Shown here piece after piece: positions 28,714 to 37,776 of a stretch of DNA of 64,000 bases. Position numbers and translations under genes: made by a program. How positions within the stretch are numbered: the stretch's first letter is position 1; each line of letters opens with the position of its first letter. The DNA comes from Phenylobacterium montanum (GTDB taxonomy: Bacteria > Pseudomonadota > Alphaproteobacteria > Caulobacterales > Caulobacteraceae). Where the stretch lies: NCBI RefSeq assembly GCF_018135625.1, contig NZ_CP073078.1:3814501-3878500 (forward strand), written 5' to 3'. The notes under the pieces were generated by a model. The model ran no database searches, was not told the origin of the DNA, and saw only the letters and a list, made by a program, of their open reading frames with translations.

Positions 28714-30861
28714 ATGTTCGACATCAAACGCAAATCCATCGACTGGGCCGGCCGCAAGCTGACCCTGGAGACCGGCCGCATCGCCCGTCAGGCCGACGCC
28801 TCTGTCCTGGCCACCTACGGCGAGACCGTGGTCCTGGCCACCGTCGTGGCGGAGAAGGCGCCCAAGCCCGGGCTCGACTTCTTCCCCCTGACCGTCAACT
28901 ACCAGGAAAAGACCTACGCCGCCGGCAAGATCCCGGGCGGCTTCTTCAAGCGCGAAGGCCGTCCGTCGGAAAAGGAGACCCTGGTCTCCCGCCTGATCGA
29001 CCGCCCGATCCGCCCCCTGTTCGTCAAGGGCTTCAAGCACGAGACGCAAGTCGTCGCCACCGTCCTGGCGCATGACCTGGAGAACGATCCCGACATCGTC
29101 GCCATGGTCGCCGTGTCCGCCGCCCTGACCCTGTCGGGCGTGCCGTTCATGGGCCCGATCGGCGCCGCCCGCGTCGGCTTCATCGACGGCGAATACGTGC
29201 TGAACCCCACCCACGACCAGCTGGGTGAAGACAACAAGATGGACCTGGTCGTCGCCGGCACCCACGACGCGGTGATGATGGTCGAGTCCGAGATCCAGGA
29301 ACTGACCGAAGAGCAGGTGCTGGGCGGCGTCATGTTCGCCCATCGCGGCTTCCAGCCGGTGATCGATGCGATCATCGACCTGGCCGAGCACGCCGCCAAG
29401 GAGCCCTGGGACTTCCAGGCCGAGGACTTGAACCCGCTGATCGAAAAGATCACCGGCCTCGTCGGCGAAGACCTGAAGGCCGCCTACAAGCTGAAGCTGA
29501 AGCAGGAACGCCACGCCGCCGTCGGCGCCGCCAAGGCCAAGGCCGCCGCGGCCCTGGTCAAGTCCGAGACCAACCCGGACGGCTATGAAGCGCCCAAGTT
29601 CGGCTACGCCTTCAAGGAATGCGAAGCCTCGGTTCTGCGCCGCGACGCCCTCCTGACCAAGAAGCGCATCGACGGCCGCGACCTCGACAAGGTCCGCCCG
29701 ATCGTCTCGGAAGTCGGCGTGCTGCCGCGCGCCCACGGCTCGGCCCTGTTCACCCGCGGCGAGACCCAGGCCCTGGTCGTGGCCACCCTGGGCACCGGCG
29801 ACGACGAGCAGTTCATCGACGCCCTGGAAGGCACCTACAAGGAAAGCTTCCTGCTGCACTACAACTTCCCGCCCTTCTCGGTGGGCGAGACGGGCCGCAT
29901 GGGCTCGCCGGGCCGCCGCGAAATCGGCCACGGCAAGCTGGCCTGGCGCGCCGTGCGCCCGATGCTGCCGGCCAAGACCGAGTTCCCCTACACCATCCGC
30001 CTGGTGTCGGAGATCATGGAGTCGAACGGCTCCTCGTCCATGGCCAGCGTCTGCGGCTCCTCGCTCGCCCTGATGGACGCGGGCGTGCCCCTGAAGAAGC
30101 CGGTCAGCGGCATCGCCATGGGCCTGATCCTCGAGCCGGATGGCTATGTGGTGCTGTCGGACATCCTGGGTGACGAAGACCACCTGGGCGACATGGACTT
30201 CAAGGTCGCCGGCACCGAGGACGGCATCACCTCGCTGCAGATGGACATCAAGATCCCCGGCATCACCGAGGAGATCATGCAGAAGGCCCTGGAACAGGCC
30301 AAGGCCGGGCGCATCCACATCCTGGGCGAGATGGCCAAGGCCATCTCCGGCGCCCGCGAAGAGATCGGCGAATACGCGCCCAAGATCGAGACCATCTCGA
30401 TCCCGACCGACAAGATCCGCGACGTGATCGGCACCGGCGGAAAGGTGATCCGCGAGATCGTGGCCACCACCGGCGCCAAGGTCGACGTCAACGACGAGGG
30501 CGTGATCAAGGTCTCGGCCAGCGACGGGGCCAAGATCAAGGCCGCCATCGACTGGATCAAGTCGCTGACCTCGGAGCCCGAAGTCGGCGCCATCTATGAC
30601 GGCAAGGTCGTCAAGGTGGTCGATTTCGGCGCCTTCGTGAACTTCTTCGGCGCCAAGGACGGCCTGGTCCACGTCAGCCAGATCAGCAACGAGCGGGTGG
30701 CCAAGCCCTCGGACGTCTTGACCGAAGGCCAGATCGTCAAGGTCAAGCTGATGGGCTTCGACGACCGCGGCAAGACCAAGCTGTCGATGAAGGTGGTCGA
30801 CCAGGAGACTGGCGAAGACCTGACCAAGAAGGAAAAGGCGGCGGAGCCGGCGGCCGAGTAA
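28714..30861 (+). CDS. pnp: Polyribonucleotide nucleotidyltransferase (PNPase)
   Basis: 715 residues. Degrades RNA 3' to 5' with phosphate and is part of the degradosome. The two RNase PH-like domains are present (residues ~1-210 and ~300-530; [20 protein letters not shown] and [20 protein letters not shown]), then KH (~550-615, [20 protein letters not shown]) and S1 (~620-690, [20 protein letters not shown]). The C-terminal ~20 residues are acidic/lysine-rich. A hairpin-rich leader precedes it and an intrinsic terminator follows the stop. Confidence 0.98.
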   Translation: MFDIKRKSIDWAGRKLTLETGRIARQADASVLATYGETVVLATVVAEKAPKPGLDFFPLTVNYQEKTYAAGKIPGGFFKREGRPSEKETLVSRLIDRPIRPLFVKGFKHETQVVATVLAHDLENDPDIVAMVAVSAALTLSGVPFMGPIGAARVGFIDGEYVLNPTHDQLGEDNKMDLVVAGTHDAVMMVESEIQELTEEQVLGGVMFAHRGFQPVIDAIIDLAEHAAKEPWDFQAEDLNPLIEKITGLVGEDLKAAYKLKLKQERHAAVGAAKAKAAAALVKSETNPDGYEAPKFGYAFKECEASVLRRDALLTKKRIDGRDLDKVRPIVSEVGVLPRAHGSALFTRGETQALVVATLGTGDDEQFIDALEGTYKESFLLHYNFPPFSVGETGRMGSPGRREIGHGKLAWRAVRPMLPAKTEFPYTIRLVSEIMESNGSSSMASVCGSSLALMDAGVPLKKPVSGIAMGLILEPDGYVVLSDILGDEDHLGDMDFKVAGTEDGITSLQMDIKIPGITEEIMQKALEQAKAGRIHILGEMAKAISGAREEIGEYAPKIETISIPTDKIRDVIGTGGKVIREIVATTGAKVDVNDEGVIKVSASDGAKIKAAIDWIKSLTSEPEVGAIYDGKVVKVVDFGAFVNFFGAKDGLVHVSQISNERVAKPSDVLTEGQIVKVKLMGFDDRGKTKLSMKVVDQETGEDLTKKEKAAEPAAE

Positions 30862-30887
30862 GGCTTTCAGCTCCTGCCGGAGTATTG

Positions 30888-30924
30888 GCGGGCGGTCCAG
30901 CGATGGGCCGCCCGCTTTCGTTTT
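30888..30924 (+). terminator. Intrinsic terminator of pnp
   Basis: GCGGGCGGTCC (30888-30898) pairs with GGGCCGCCCGC (30905-30915) with one mismatch-type pair, followed by TTTCGTTTT. It ends at the stop codon of the convergent BON-domain gene. Confidence 0.85.
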
Positions 30925-31751
30925 CAGCCCATGCGGCCGTGGTTGCCGGACGCCGCGACGCCGGTCGAGTTCATGGCGGGATCGGCGGCCTTGACCCGCA
31001 GATTGTTCTGCACATGCCTCACGCCCGACACGTCCTCGGCGCAGTCCTCGGCCCGCCGTTTGGCGTGGCGATCTTCGACCGTGCCGCTGAGCGTCACCTC
31101 GCCGCTCTTGACCTGAACGTCGATGTCCGAGGCGTCGAGGTGGGCGTGATCGGCCAACCGGTCGCTGACGTCCTCGCGGATGCGCTCGTCCGAACGCACA
31201 TAGTTCTTGGGGCCGCGACCGCGGTGCGGGCCGGTGTGACCGTCCGCCTGGTCGGCCAACATCGGGTTTTCAGCGCCGATCCAGCGGCCCAATCCCCCAC
31301 GATAGGCATAGGATCCCGTATCGCCGCCCTTCCGCCCGCCGCCGGAGCCATAGCCATAGCCGCCCTGGCGTTCGCCATAGCCCGGGTTCATCTCCACGCC
31401 GCGGTTCGGGCCGTATTGGTTCTGGTGGAGCGGCCCGGCCTCGTCTCGCCCGCGCCGGTCGAAACGCCCATATCCGCGATCGAACTCGCCTGAGCGATAA
31501 CCGCGATCCTCTCGCTCATAGCGATCGCGGTCGAAGCGATCCGCCCCGTAGCCCTGTCCGTAGTCGCCATAGGGATCGCCGCCGCCGGGCGAGAAGGAGC
31601 GATCCTCCTGGAGATGGTTATCGCGGCCCTGGAGCCGATCCTGGCTGTAGCCGCGCCCCTCCCTGTCATAGTCGCCTTCGTGGACCGGTGGGTTTCGACC
31701 CAGCCGCACGCGCCGATCGTGGTCGTCGGATCCGTACCGTTCGTTGGCCAT
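30924..31751 (-). CDS. BON domain protein with Gly/Arg/Tyr/Asp-rich N-terminal region
   Basis: 275 residues. Residues 1-165 are low complexity, built from DRYEREDRGY, GYGRFDRRGRD and GYGERQGGYGYGSGGG type repeats. Residues ~180-250 form a BON domain (RSDERIREDVSDRLADHAHL, DIDVQVKSGEVTLSGTVEDR, DVSGVRHVQNNLRV), which is usually attached to membranes or binds phospholipid and is found in stress-related OsmY-type proteins. No signal peptide is seen, so location is uncertain. Proteins of this kind are frequent in stress regulons of alphaproteobacteria, but no EcfG promoter is visible upstream. Confidence 0.85.
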   Translation of the reverse strand: MANERYGSDDHDRRVRLGRNPPVHEGDYDREGRGYSQDRLQGRDNHLQEDRSFSPGGGDPYGDYGQGYGADRFDRDRYEREDRGYRSGEFDRGYGRFDRRGRDEAGPLHQNQYGPNRGVEMNPGYGERQGGYGYGSGGGRKGGDTGSYAYRGGLGRWIGAENPMLADQADGHTGPHRGRGPKNYVRSDERIREDVSDRLADHAHLDASDIDVQVKSGEVTLSGTVEDRHAKRRAEDCAEDVSGVRHVQNNLRVKAADPAMNSTGVAASGNHGRMG

Positions 31752-31908
31752 GGTGAACTGCTCCTGAGGGGATCGCGCGCAATCGAGCGATCTGTTGCCA
31801 GTGAGGTCGCCGCCGCAGCTTCCCCGCTACGGCTTGCAGATCACCAACAATCCCCAGGACGCCTGGTTTCACCTTGGCCAATCAAATAGTTAGCGGATAC
31901 CGCCCGCC

Positions 31909-32181
31909 TCAGCGCCCACGCATCAAGATGCCGAGAAGGACGCCGGCGCCGAGGGCGATGGCCAGGGCTTTCAGCGGCTGTTCAGCTGTGAAAGACTCCG
32001 CATCGGCATAGTATTCCCGTGCCCGGCCCCGCATGGCGCCAAAGCGTGACTGCAGGGAGCCCATCGCCTGGTCCACACGGCCCATCGCCTTCATGTGGCT
32101 GGATCCGGTCGCTTCGCCATAGGCTTCCTCTGCGCGGCCAATGCCGTTTCGCGCCCCGCCCAGGATCTGGTCGCTGGTCAT
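31909..32181 (-). CDS. CsbD-like stress protein with C-terminal membrane helix
   Basis: 90 residues. The N-terminal part (ILGGARNGIGRAEEAYGEAT, MKAMGRVDQAMGSLQSRFG) has the amphipathic repeated helix of CsbD-like proteins, and the C-terminus (PLKALAIALGAGVLLGILMRGR) is one membrane helix with the GAGVLLG pattern of DUF883/ElaB-type proteins. CsbD family members are general stress proteins of unknown mechanism. AGAGGAGAAC upstream of the ATG at 32181 decides the start. A near-consensus EcfG promoter lies 37-61 bases upstream. Confidence 0.82.
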   Translation of the reverse strand: MTSDQILGGARNGIGRAEEAYGEATGSSHMKAMGRVDQAMGSLQSRFGAMRGRAREYYADAESFTAEQPLKALAIALGAGVLLGILMRGR

Positions 32182-32217
32182 GTCCGGTTCTCCTCTGTCG
32201 CCTTGTTCGACCAAGGC

Positions 32218-32242
32218 AACGCGCCGGCGCCCAAGGTGATCC
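32218..32242 (-). promoter_or_regulatory. Near-consensus EcfG promoter of the CsbD-like gene
   Basis: Read leftward: GGATC (32242-32238), 16 bases, CGTT (32221-32218). One mismatch to GGAAC-N16-CGTT. Position and gene type make it plausible. Confidence 0.55.
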
Positions 32243-32310
32243 CAAACCGGCCCTGGAGATTGGGCGTGGCCCAGCCTACCTCTGTCGTTCGAAGCCCAGG
32301 AGTGAAAGCC

Positions 32311-32697
32311 ATGGCCAGAGCCCACGCCCACGTCGGCGAAACCCGCTACCGCGTCGACCTCAAGGCCGGCCATCACGCCCTGGTCGCCGACGAGCACGCC
32401 GACCTCGGCGGCCAGGACGCCGGCCCGGCGCCCTATGAGCTGCTGCTCGCGGCCCTGGGCGCCTGCACCTCGATCACCCTGAAGATGTACGCCGAGCGCA
32501 AGTCCTGGCCCCTCGCCGGTGTCGATGTGGCCCTGCTGTTCACTCGCGACGGCGACAGCCAGAAGATCGAGCGCACCCTGACGCTCGAGGGCGATCTGGA
32601 CGATGCGCAGCGCGCCCGCCTTGCCGACATAGCCGAACGCACCCCGGTGACCCTGACCCTGAAGGCCGGGGTCGCGATCACCACCCGCCTGCGCTGA
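32311..32697 (+). CDS. OsmC family protein, resolving cysteine absent
   Basis: 128 residues. OsmC/Ohr proteins reduce organic hydroperoxides with two cysteines. The peroxidatic Cys is present in LLLAALGACTSITLKMYAERK (about residue 52), but the position of the second Cys, normally in a CPVHRTL-like motif, reads ERTPVTLTLKAG, with Thr in place of Cys. The fold is otherwise complete and the N-terminus GETRYRVDLKAGHHALVADE is typical. It sits directly before the hydrolase-OsmC fusion, whose OsmC half keeps CPVHRLLEPG, so the two may have divided roles. AAGCCCAGGAGTGA precedes the ATG. Peroxidase activity is doubtful without the second Cys. Confidence 0.9.
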   Translation: MARAHAHVGETRYRVDLKAGHHALVADEHADLGGQDAGPAPYELLLAALGACTSITLKMYAERKSWPLAGVDVALLFTRDGDSQKIERTLTLEGDLDDAQRARLADIAERTPVTLTLKAGVAITTRLR

Positions 32698-32707
32698 GGG
32701 CCCGGCC

Positions 32708-33967
32708 ATGACCACCCAGGTTTTCGACTTCACCGGCGCCCGCGGGCATCGGCTGTCCGGCCGCCTCGACCTGCCCGACGGCCCGGTCCTGGCCTATGCC
32801 CTGTTCGCCCACTGCTTCACCTGCACCAAGAACTCCCTGGCCGCGACCCACGTCTCCCGGGCGCTGAACGGCCGCGGCATCGCCGTGCTGCGCTTCGATT
32901 TCTCCGGCCTGGGCCAGAGCGAGGGCGCCTTCGCCGACAGTACGTTCACCGGCGATGTGGCCGACCTGATCGAGGCGGCGCGGGCCATGGTCGCGGCCGA
33001 TATCGCGCCCCAGCTGCTGATCGGCCACAGCCTGGGCGGGGCGGCGGTGCTGGCGGCGGCGCCGGAGCTGGAGAGCCTGAAGGCGGTGGCGACTATCGGC
33101 GCGCCCTTCGACGTCAGCCACGTCACCCACCAGTTCGCCGACGCCCTGCCGGCGATCCTGGCTGAGGGCGAGGCCCAGGTGACGCTCGGCGGGCGCCCCT
33201 TCACCGTGCGCCGCGCCTTTGTCGACGACCTCGCCGGCCACCGGCTGGCCGAGCGCATCCACGCCCTGCGCCGCCCGCTCCTGGTGATGCACGCGCCCCT
33301 GGACGAGACCGTGGGCGTCGACAACGCGCAGCAGATCTTCCTCGCCGCCCGCCACCCCAAGAGCTACGTTTCGCTGGACAGCGCCGACCATCTTTTGACC
33401 CGCTCGGTCGATTCCGAGTACGCCGCCGAGGTGATCGCCGCCTGGGCCTCGCGCTATCTGATCCCCGCGCCAGAGCAGGCTGCGCCCGACGCCGAGGCCG
33501 CCCATACCGTGATCGTCGAGGAGACCGGCGCCGGCCAGTTCCAGGCTGAAGTCCGGGTCGGCCGCACCCATTTTCTGGCCGACGAGCCGGTCGAGGTCGG
33601 CGGCCTGGGCTCGGGCCCATCGCCGTTCGAGCTGGTCAGCGCCGGGCTCGGCGCCTGCACCGCCATGACCCTGCGCATGTACGCAGAGCGCAAGGGCCTG
33701 CCGCTGGGGACCGTCTCGGTGGCCGTGGCGCACAAGCGCGCCCCCGAGGCGGAAAAGCCGGAGCGGTTCGAGCGGGTGGTCAGCCTGGGCGGCGACCTCG
33801 CCCCCGACCAGATTGAGCGGCTGATGCAGATCGCCGACCGCTGCCCGGTGCATCGTCTGCTAGAGCCCGGCGCCGAGATCCGGACGCGGCTGGCGCCTCC
33901 GCCGGCCCCGCCCGGCCAGGACGGCCATTTCGACGCCATGGGCGAGGTCTGCGGCGAGGCGGTGTGA
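32708..33967 (+). CDS. Bifunctional alpha/beta hydrolase-OsmC fusion protein
   Basis: 419 residues, two domains. Residues ~1-255 form an alpha/beta hydrolase: AYALFAHCFTCTKNSLAATH, nucleophile LLIGHSLGGAAVLAAA (Ser near residue 104), acid MHAPLDETVGVDNA (Asp), base SLDSADHLLTRSVDS (His). Residues ~270-405 form an OsmC domain with LVSAGLGACTAMTLRMYAERK and CPVHRLLEPG, both Cys present. The known bacterial fusion of this type is of unknown substrate. It begins 10 bases after the single OsmC gene, so the pair form one operon. No signal peptide; cytoplasmic. Confidence 0.92.
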   Translation: MTTQVFDFTGARGHRLSGRLDLPDGPVLAYALFAHCFTCTKNSLAATHVSRALNGRGIAVLRFDFSGLGQSEGAFADSTFTGDVADLIEAARAMVAADIAPQLLIGHSLGGAAVLAAAPELESLKAVATIGAPFDVSHVTHQFADALPAILAEGEAQVTLGGRPFTVRRAFVDDLAGHRLAERIHALRRPLLVMHAPLDETVGVDNAQQIFLAARHPKSYVSLDSADHLLTRSVDSEYAAEVIAAWASRYLIPAPEQAAPDAEAAHTVIVEETGAGQFQAEVRVGRTHFLADEPVEVGGLGSGPSPFELVSAGLGACTAMTLRMYAERKGLPLGTVSVAVAHKRAPEAEKPERFERVVSLGGDLAPDQIERLMQIADRCPVHRLLEPGAEIRTRLAPPPAPPGQDGHFDAMGEVCGEAV

Positions 33968-34032
33968 CCGCTGTCACACTGAAAGCTTCGCCGTGACGCT
34001 AGAATTCCCCAAAATGGTGAGGGGATAGGCGC

Positions 34033-34164
34033 ATGCTCGAGCGCTGGCGCATCGGACAGGTACTGGTCGTATTCGCCGCCCTTCTGGTGGCGAGCGGCCT
34101 TGCTCTGGGCATGCACAGGGCGTCGGACGAGCACCGCGCTGCAACGAGCAGCGCAGGGCGCTAG
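34033..34164 (+). CDS. Very small single-helix membrane protein
   Basis: 43 residues: a short basic N-terminus (MLERWRIG), one membrane helix (QVLVVFAALLVASGLALGM) and a soluble His/Arg/Ser tail. GAGGGGATAGGC precedes the ATG at a normal distance. The stop overlaps the end of the convergent phaZ by 4 bases. Not recognised; it could be a real small protein or chance, but ribosome site plus a clean helix favour it. Confidence 0.55.
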   Translation: MLERWRIGQVLVVFAALLVASGLALGMHRASDEHRAATSSAGR

Positions 34165-35411
34165 ACCGTCGCTTCCGCCTTCAGAATGAACTCGCGCACG
34201 CGGGGATAGATCTCCTCGCGGAAGCGGCGGCCGTTGAACACCCCGTAGTGGCCGACCTTGGGCTGGACATAGTCCTCCTTCAGATCGTCGGGGATGCCGC
34301 TGCACAGGCCATGGGCGGCCTGGGTCTGGCCGATGCCGGAGATGTCGTCCAGCTCGCCCTCGACCGTCATCAGGCCGATGTCCTTGATCGCCGCGGGCTT
34401 CACCAGCCGGTCACGGTGATGCAGCTCGCCCTTGGGCAAGAGGTACTGCTGGAAGACGATGTCGATCGTCTGCAGATAGAATTCCTCGGTCATGTCCAGC
34501 ACCGACAGGTACTCGTCGTAGAACTCCAGGTGCTTGTCGGCGCTGTCGCCGTCCCCCGAGACCAGGTGGTTGAAATAGCGCTTGTGCGCCTCCTGGTGCC
34601 GCTCGAGGTTCATGGACATGAAGCTGTAGAGCTGCACGAAGCCCGGATAGACGCGGCGCAGCGCCCCTGGATACGGCGCCGGCACGGTGTAGATCATGCT
34701 GCGCTGGAACCAGGTGAACGGCCGTTCCTCGGCCAGCTTGTTGGTCACCGTCGGCGACAGGCGCGCATCGATCGGCGAGCCCATGAAGGTCATGCTGGCC
34801 GGGCGGCTGGTCTCGTCGTCCTCGGCCATCAGGCTGGCGGCGGCCAGCACCGGCGGGCCGGGCTGACAAACCGCCACCACGTGCGGGCGCGGGCCCATGT
34901 GCCGCAGCATTTCACGCACATGGTCGATATAGTCGTGGAAGTCGAACCGTCCCTCCAGCATCGGCACGTCACGGGCGTTGGCCCAGTCGGTGATGTAGAC
35001 CTCGTGGTCCTGCAGGAAGGTCTGGACGGTTCCCCGCAACAAGGTTGCGTAGTGACCTGAAAGGGGGGCCACGATCAGCACCGCCGGCTCGATCGCCTTG
35101 CGGCCGGCGCGGCGCATGTCGGTCATGTCGCGGCTGAAGTGGACCAGCCGGACCCAGGGCGATGACCACTCGACCACCGGGCGCACACGAACATCGACGC
35201 CCTCGATCTGCACGCTGTCTATGCCCCAGTCGGGCTTGCCATAGCGGCGGGTGACGTTGGCGAACAGGTCCGAGGCGGCGAACAGGGTGCGGCCCAGCTG
35301 GGTGTCGGCGGCCGGGTTGACCGGCGAGCTCCAGGCCTCCCGGGCGATACGCGCCGCCAGACGCATCGGCGTCGAGGCGTAGTAGGCGGCTTCGTGCATC
35401 GAGTAGAGCAT
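34161..35411 (-). CDS. phaZ: Intracellular polyhydroxyalkanoate depolymerase
   Basis: 416 residues. Degrades stored polyhydroxybutyrate granules. The start MLYSMHEAAYYASTPMRLAA is typical. The lipase-box position reads VVAVCQPGPPVLAA, so the nucleophile is Cys, as established for this intracellular PHB depolymerase family. Other landmarks: PLSGHYATLLRGTVQTFL, HEVYITDWANARDVP, MGSPIDARLSPT, ELDDISGIGQTQAAH and KVGHYGVFNGRRFREEIYP. The gene is alone on its strand; phaC or phasin genes are not in the window. The open frame starts 14 codons earlier at 35453, but the family begins at 35411. Confidence 0.95.
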   Translation of the reverse strand: MLYSMHEAAYYASTPMRLAARIAREAWSSPVNPAADTQLGRTLFAASDLFANVTRRYGKPDWGIDSVQIEGVDVRVRPVVEWSSPWVRLVHFSRDMTDMRRAGRKAIEPAVLIVAPLSGHYATLLRGTVQTFLQDHEVYITDWANARDVPMLEGRFDFHDYIDHVREMLRHMGPRPHVVAVCQPGPPVLAAASLMAEDDETSRPASMTFMGSPIDARLSPTVTNKLAEERPFTWFQRSMIYTVPAPYPGALRRVYPGFVQLYSFMSMNLERHQEAHKRYFNHLVSGDGDSADKHLEFYDEYLSVLDMTEEFYLQTIDIVFQQYLLPKGELHHRDRLVKPAAIKDIGLMTVEGELDDISGIGQTQAAHGLCSGIPDDLKEDYVQPKVGHYGVFNGRRFREEIYPRVREFILKAEATV

Positions 35412-35552
35412 CAGCGGATCCTTCGCGCGAGTCGGCGCGTGTGCACTGCACAATAAATAGTGACAGATGAACAGAGGCTAATCCCTTCGGGCGAGTCGCT
35501 TCCTGCGGCTAAACGCCGTCGGCGGTTGTTTCGCACCGCAAAAGGGTCGGGT

Positions 35553-36149
35553 TCAGCCCTGCTTGCCCATCGCCTTGGCGATCTGGTCGCGGATGTCTTC
35601 CGGCTTCAGGCCGAAGGCGATCACGCTGTCGAAATCCCCATGGGGGTTCATCAGATAGATGGCCGATGAGTGGTCGACCGAATAGTTCGCCCCCGAACCG
35701 CTCTTCTGGAAATAGACCTTGTACTCGCCGGCGACCTTGGCGATCTGGTCCGGCGTCCCGGTCAGGCCGATGACCCCCCGCGGAAAGGACGAGCTGGACA
35801 GATAGTCCTTCAGCTGGCTCGGCGTATCCCGCTGTGGGTCGACGGTGATGAAAACCACCTGGAAATTCTTGGCGCGGGCGCCCAGAAGGTCGCTGGCTGA
35901 GCCCAAGGTCTGAAGGGTGGTCGGACAGACGTCCGGGCAATAGGTGTAGCCGAAGAAGACCGCGGTCCACTTGCCCTTGAGCAGACCCTGGTCCACCGGC
36001 TTGCCGGTCTGATCGGTCAGCTGGAACGGCCCGCCGAGCTGCACGCCGGACCCCGAGCTTCCACCCTGACCCGCAGGCTTGCCGCAGGCGCCGAGGCCCA
36101 GGGCCGCGCCCAGCATAAGGGCCAAAGCGGCGCGTCTCTTCAGGCCCAT
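35553..36149 (-). CDS. SCO1/SenC family copper chaperone lipoprotein
   Basis: 198 residues. A lipoprotein signal (AALALMLGAALGLGACGKPA, lipobox LGAC) places it on the periplasmic face. The thioredoxin-like domain has the copper-binding CPDVC in FFGYTYCPDVCPTTLQTLG and the distal His in YSVDHSSAIYLM, both needed for copper delivery to cytochrome oxidase CuA; VVFITVDPQRDTPSQLKDYL is the family signature. It is next to, and divergent from, regB, a pairing known in Rhodobacter and rhizobia (senC-regA). Confidence 0.94.
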   Translation of the reverse strand: MGLKRRAALALMLGAALGLGACGKPAGQGGSSGSGVQLGGPFQLTDQTGKPVDQGLLKGKWTAVFFGYTYCPDVCPTTLQTLGSASDLLGARAKNFQVVFITVDPQRDTPSQLKDYLSSSSFPRGVIGLTGTPDQIAKVAGEYKVYFQKSGSGANYSVDHSSAIYLMNPHGDFDSVIAFGLKPEDIRDQIAKAMGKQG

Positions 36150-36267
36150 GCGGTTCACAACCTCCGGATCGCGTTTGGAGCGGGATTGGCGCGAAAGTCC
36201 GGTATCCACTTTTTCGCATCCCGCTCTGGGCTGGCCCAACTTCACAAGGGAGGCTAGGCTCAGGTTC

Positions 36268-37680
36268 GTGGACAACCCGGCGAAATCTGGCGCCCGGCTG
36301 GCTTTTCTCGATAAGCCTGCGGCCAGTTCAGGGCAAGATGACGGCCTGATCGGCGACGGCCTGATCGCGCACGGCCGTCTGAACCTCGACGTCCTGGTCC
36401 GGCTACGCTGGTTCAGCCTGGGCGGCGAGCTGGTCCTGTTCGGTCTGGCCTTCGCCCTGCGCCTGCACCTGCAATACCTGGCCTGCCTTTTGGTGATCGC
36501 CGGCACCGCCGCCTTCAACCTGGCGGTCAGCCTTTCGGTGCGGGCGCTGGGTCCCTCGCGCGACAGCCAGCTGGTGGTGCAGCTGGGCTTCAACATCGTG
36601 CAGGTCTCGGCGCTCCTGATGCTGACCGGCGGCATCGTCAACCCGTTCGCGCTGATGCTGATCGCGCCGGTGACCATGGCCGCCTCGATCCTGGACGAGA
36701 AGAAGGCCCTGGTCCTGGCCCTGATGGCCGCCGCGATGGCGGTAGTGATGACCTTCTGGGCCGCGCCTCTGCCCTGGCCCACCGACCCTCCGCCGGCGAC
36801 GCCCGTGCTGCTCAAAGGGGTCATGCTGCTTGCCGTGCTCTCGGGCATGGGCCTGACCGCCTTCTACGCCTGGCGCGCGGCGGCTGAGGCCAAGCGCATG
36901 GAGCTGGCCCTGAACGTCACCCACAAGGTGCTGGCGCGCGAGCAGCGGCTCTCGGCCCTGGGCGGCCTGGCCGCCGCCGCCGCGCACGAACTGGGCACGC
37001 CCTTGGCCACCATCTCCATCGTCGCCAAGGAGATGGTGCGCGAGGCGCCCAATGACAGCGTGCGCGACGACGCCGAGCTCCTGGTCGGCCAGGCCGAGCG
37101 CTGCCGCGAAATCCTGACCCGCCTGACCGAGGAGCCCGACACCACCGACCAGGCCGTGCATGCGCGCATGACCCTGCTGCAGTTCCTCAACGAAGTGATC
37201 GAGCGGCACCTCGACACCGAGATCCGCGTCGAGGCGGTGGTGGCCGGCCCGCCCGGCGCCCGCCCGCCCGAGATCCGGCGCATGCCCGAGGTGCTGCACG
37301 CCATGACCTCGTTCGTCGAGAACGCGGTCGATTTCGCGAAATCCGAGGTGCTGGTCAGCGTGCGCTTCGACGAGCGTTCGATCGGCGTCGAGGTTCGCGA
37401 CGACGGCCCCGGCTTTTCGCCCGACGTGCTGGCGCAGCTCGGCCAGCCCTACATCACCAGCCGCCCCAACGCCGAGGGTTCGCGCTCCGGCCACATGGGC
37501 ATGGGGCTAGGATTCTTTATCGCCAAGACGCTGCTGGAGCGAACCGGCGCGGTGGTTCAGCATTTCAATGGCCGGCGCGGCGGGGCCGTAATCGCGGCCC
37601 GCTGGGCCCGCGAAGCCATCGAAGCCCCGCCCGTTCCGGGTGGTTTCGAACTGGGCGGACCCGCTCTGGGCGAATCTTAG
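36268..37680 (+). CDS. regB: Redox-sensing histidine kinase RegB/PrrB/ActS type
   Basis: 470 residues from a GTG at 36268. Six membrane helices (about residues 40-215) contain the quinone-sensing segment TGGIVNPFALML; the kinase core has the H-box AAAAHELGTPLATISIVAKE (His about 240), the redox-active Cys in QAERCREILTRLTEEP (about 279), N-box FVENAVDFAKSEV and G-box VRDDGPGFSPD with GMGLGFFIAKTLLERTGA. RegB responds to quinone redox state and oxygen. It sits between the divergent SCO1 gene and regA, as in Rhodobacter. The start is uncertain: the frame is open further upstream, but the GTG gives the family length. Confidence 0.93.
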   Translation: MDNPAKSGARLAFLDKPAASSGQDDGLIGDGLIAHGRLNLDVLVRLRWFSLGGELVLFGLAFALRLHLQYLACLLVIAGTAAFNLAVSLSVRALGPSRDSQLVVQLGFNIVQVSALLMLTGGIVNPFALMLIAPVTMAASILDEKKALVLALMAAAMAVVMTFWAAPLPWPTDPPPATPVLLKGVMLLAVLSGMGLTAFYAWRAAAEAKRMELALNVTHKVLAREQRLSALGGLAAAAAHELGTPLATISIVAKEMVREAPNDSVRDDAELLVGQAERCREILTRLTEEPDTTDQAVHARMTLLQFLNEVIERHLDTEIRVEAVVAGPPGARPPEIRRMPEVLHAMTSFVENAVDFAKSEVLVSVRFDERSIGVEVRDDGPGFSPDVLAQLGQPYITSRPNAEGSRSGHMGMGLGFFIAKTLLERTGAVVQHFNGRRGGAVIAARWAREAIEAPPVPGGFELGGPALGES

Positions 37681-37776
37681 AAAACGCTCAACAAAAAAGG
37701 GACTTGATGAGTGCAAAATATCAGCGACATCATAGGTCTCGGAAAAATAAAGCGCATGTGGCGCCTGGGGTGAGCA

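Noticed and set aside
28690-30672. 660-codon minus-strand frame opposite pnp
   Set aside because: Same effect; the pnp protein is complete and strongly conserved.
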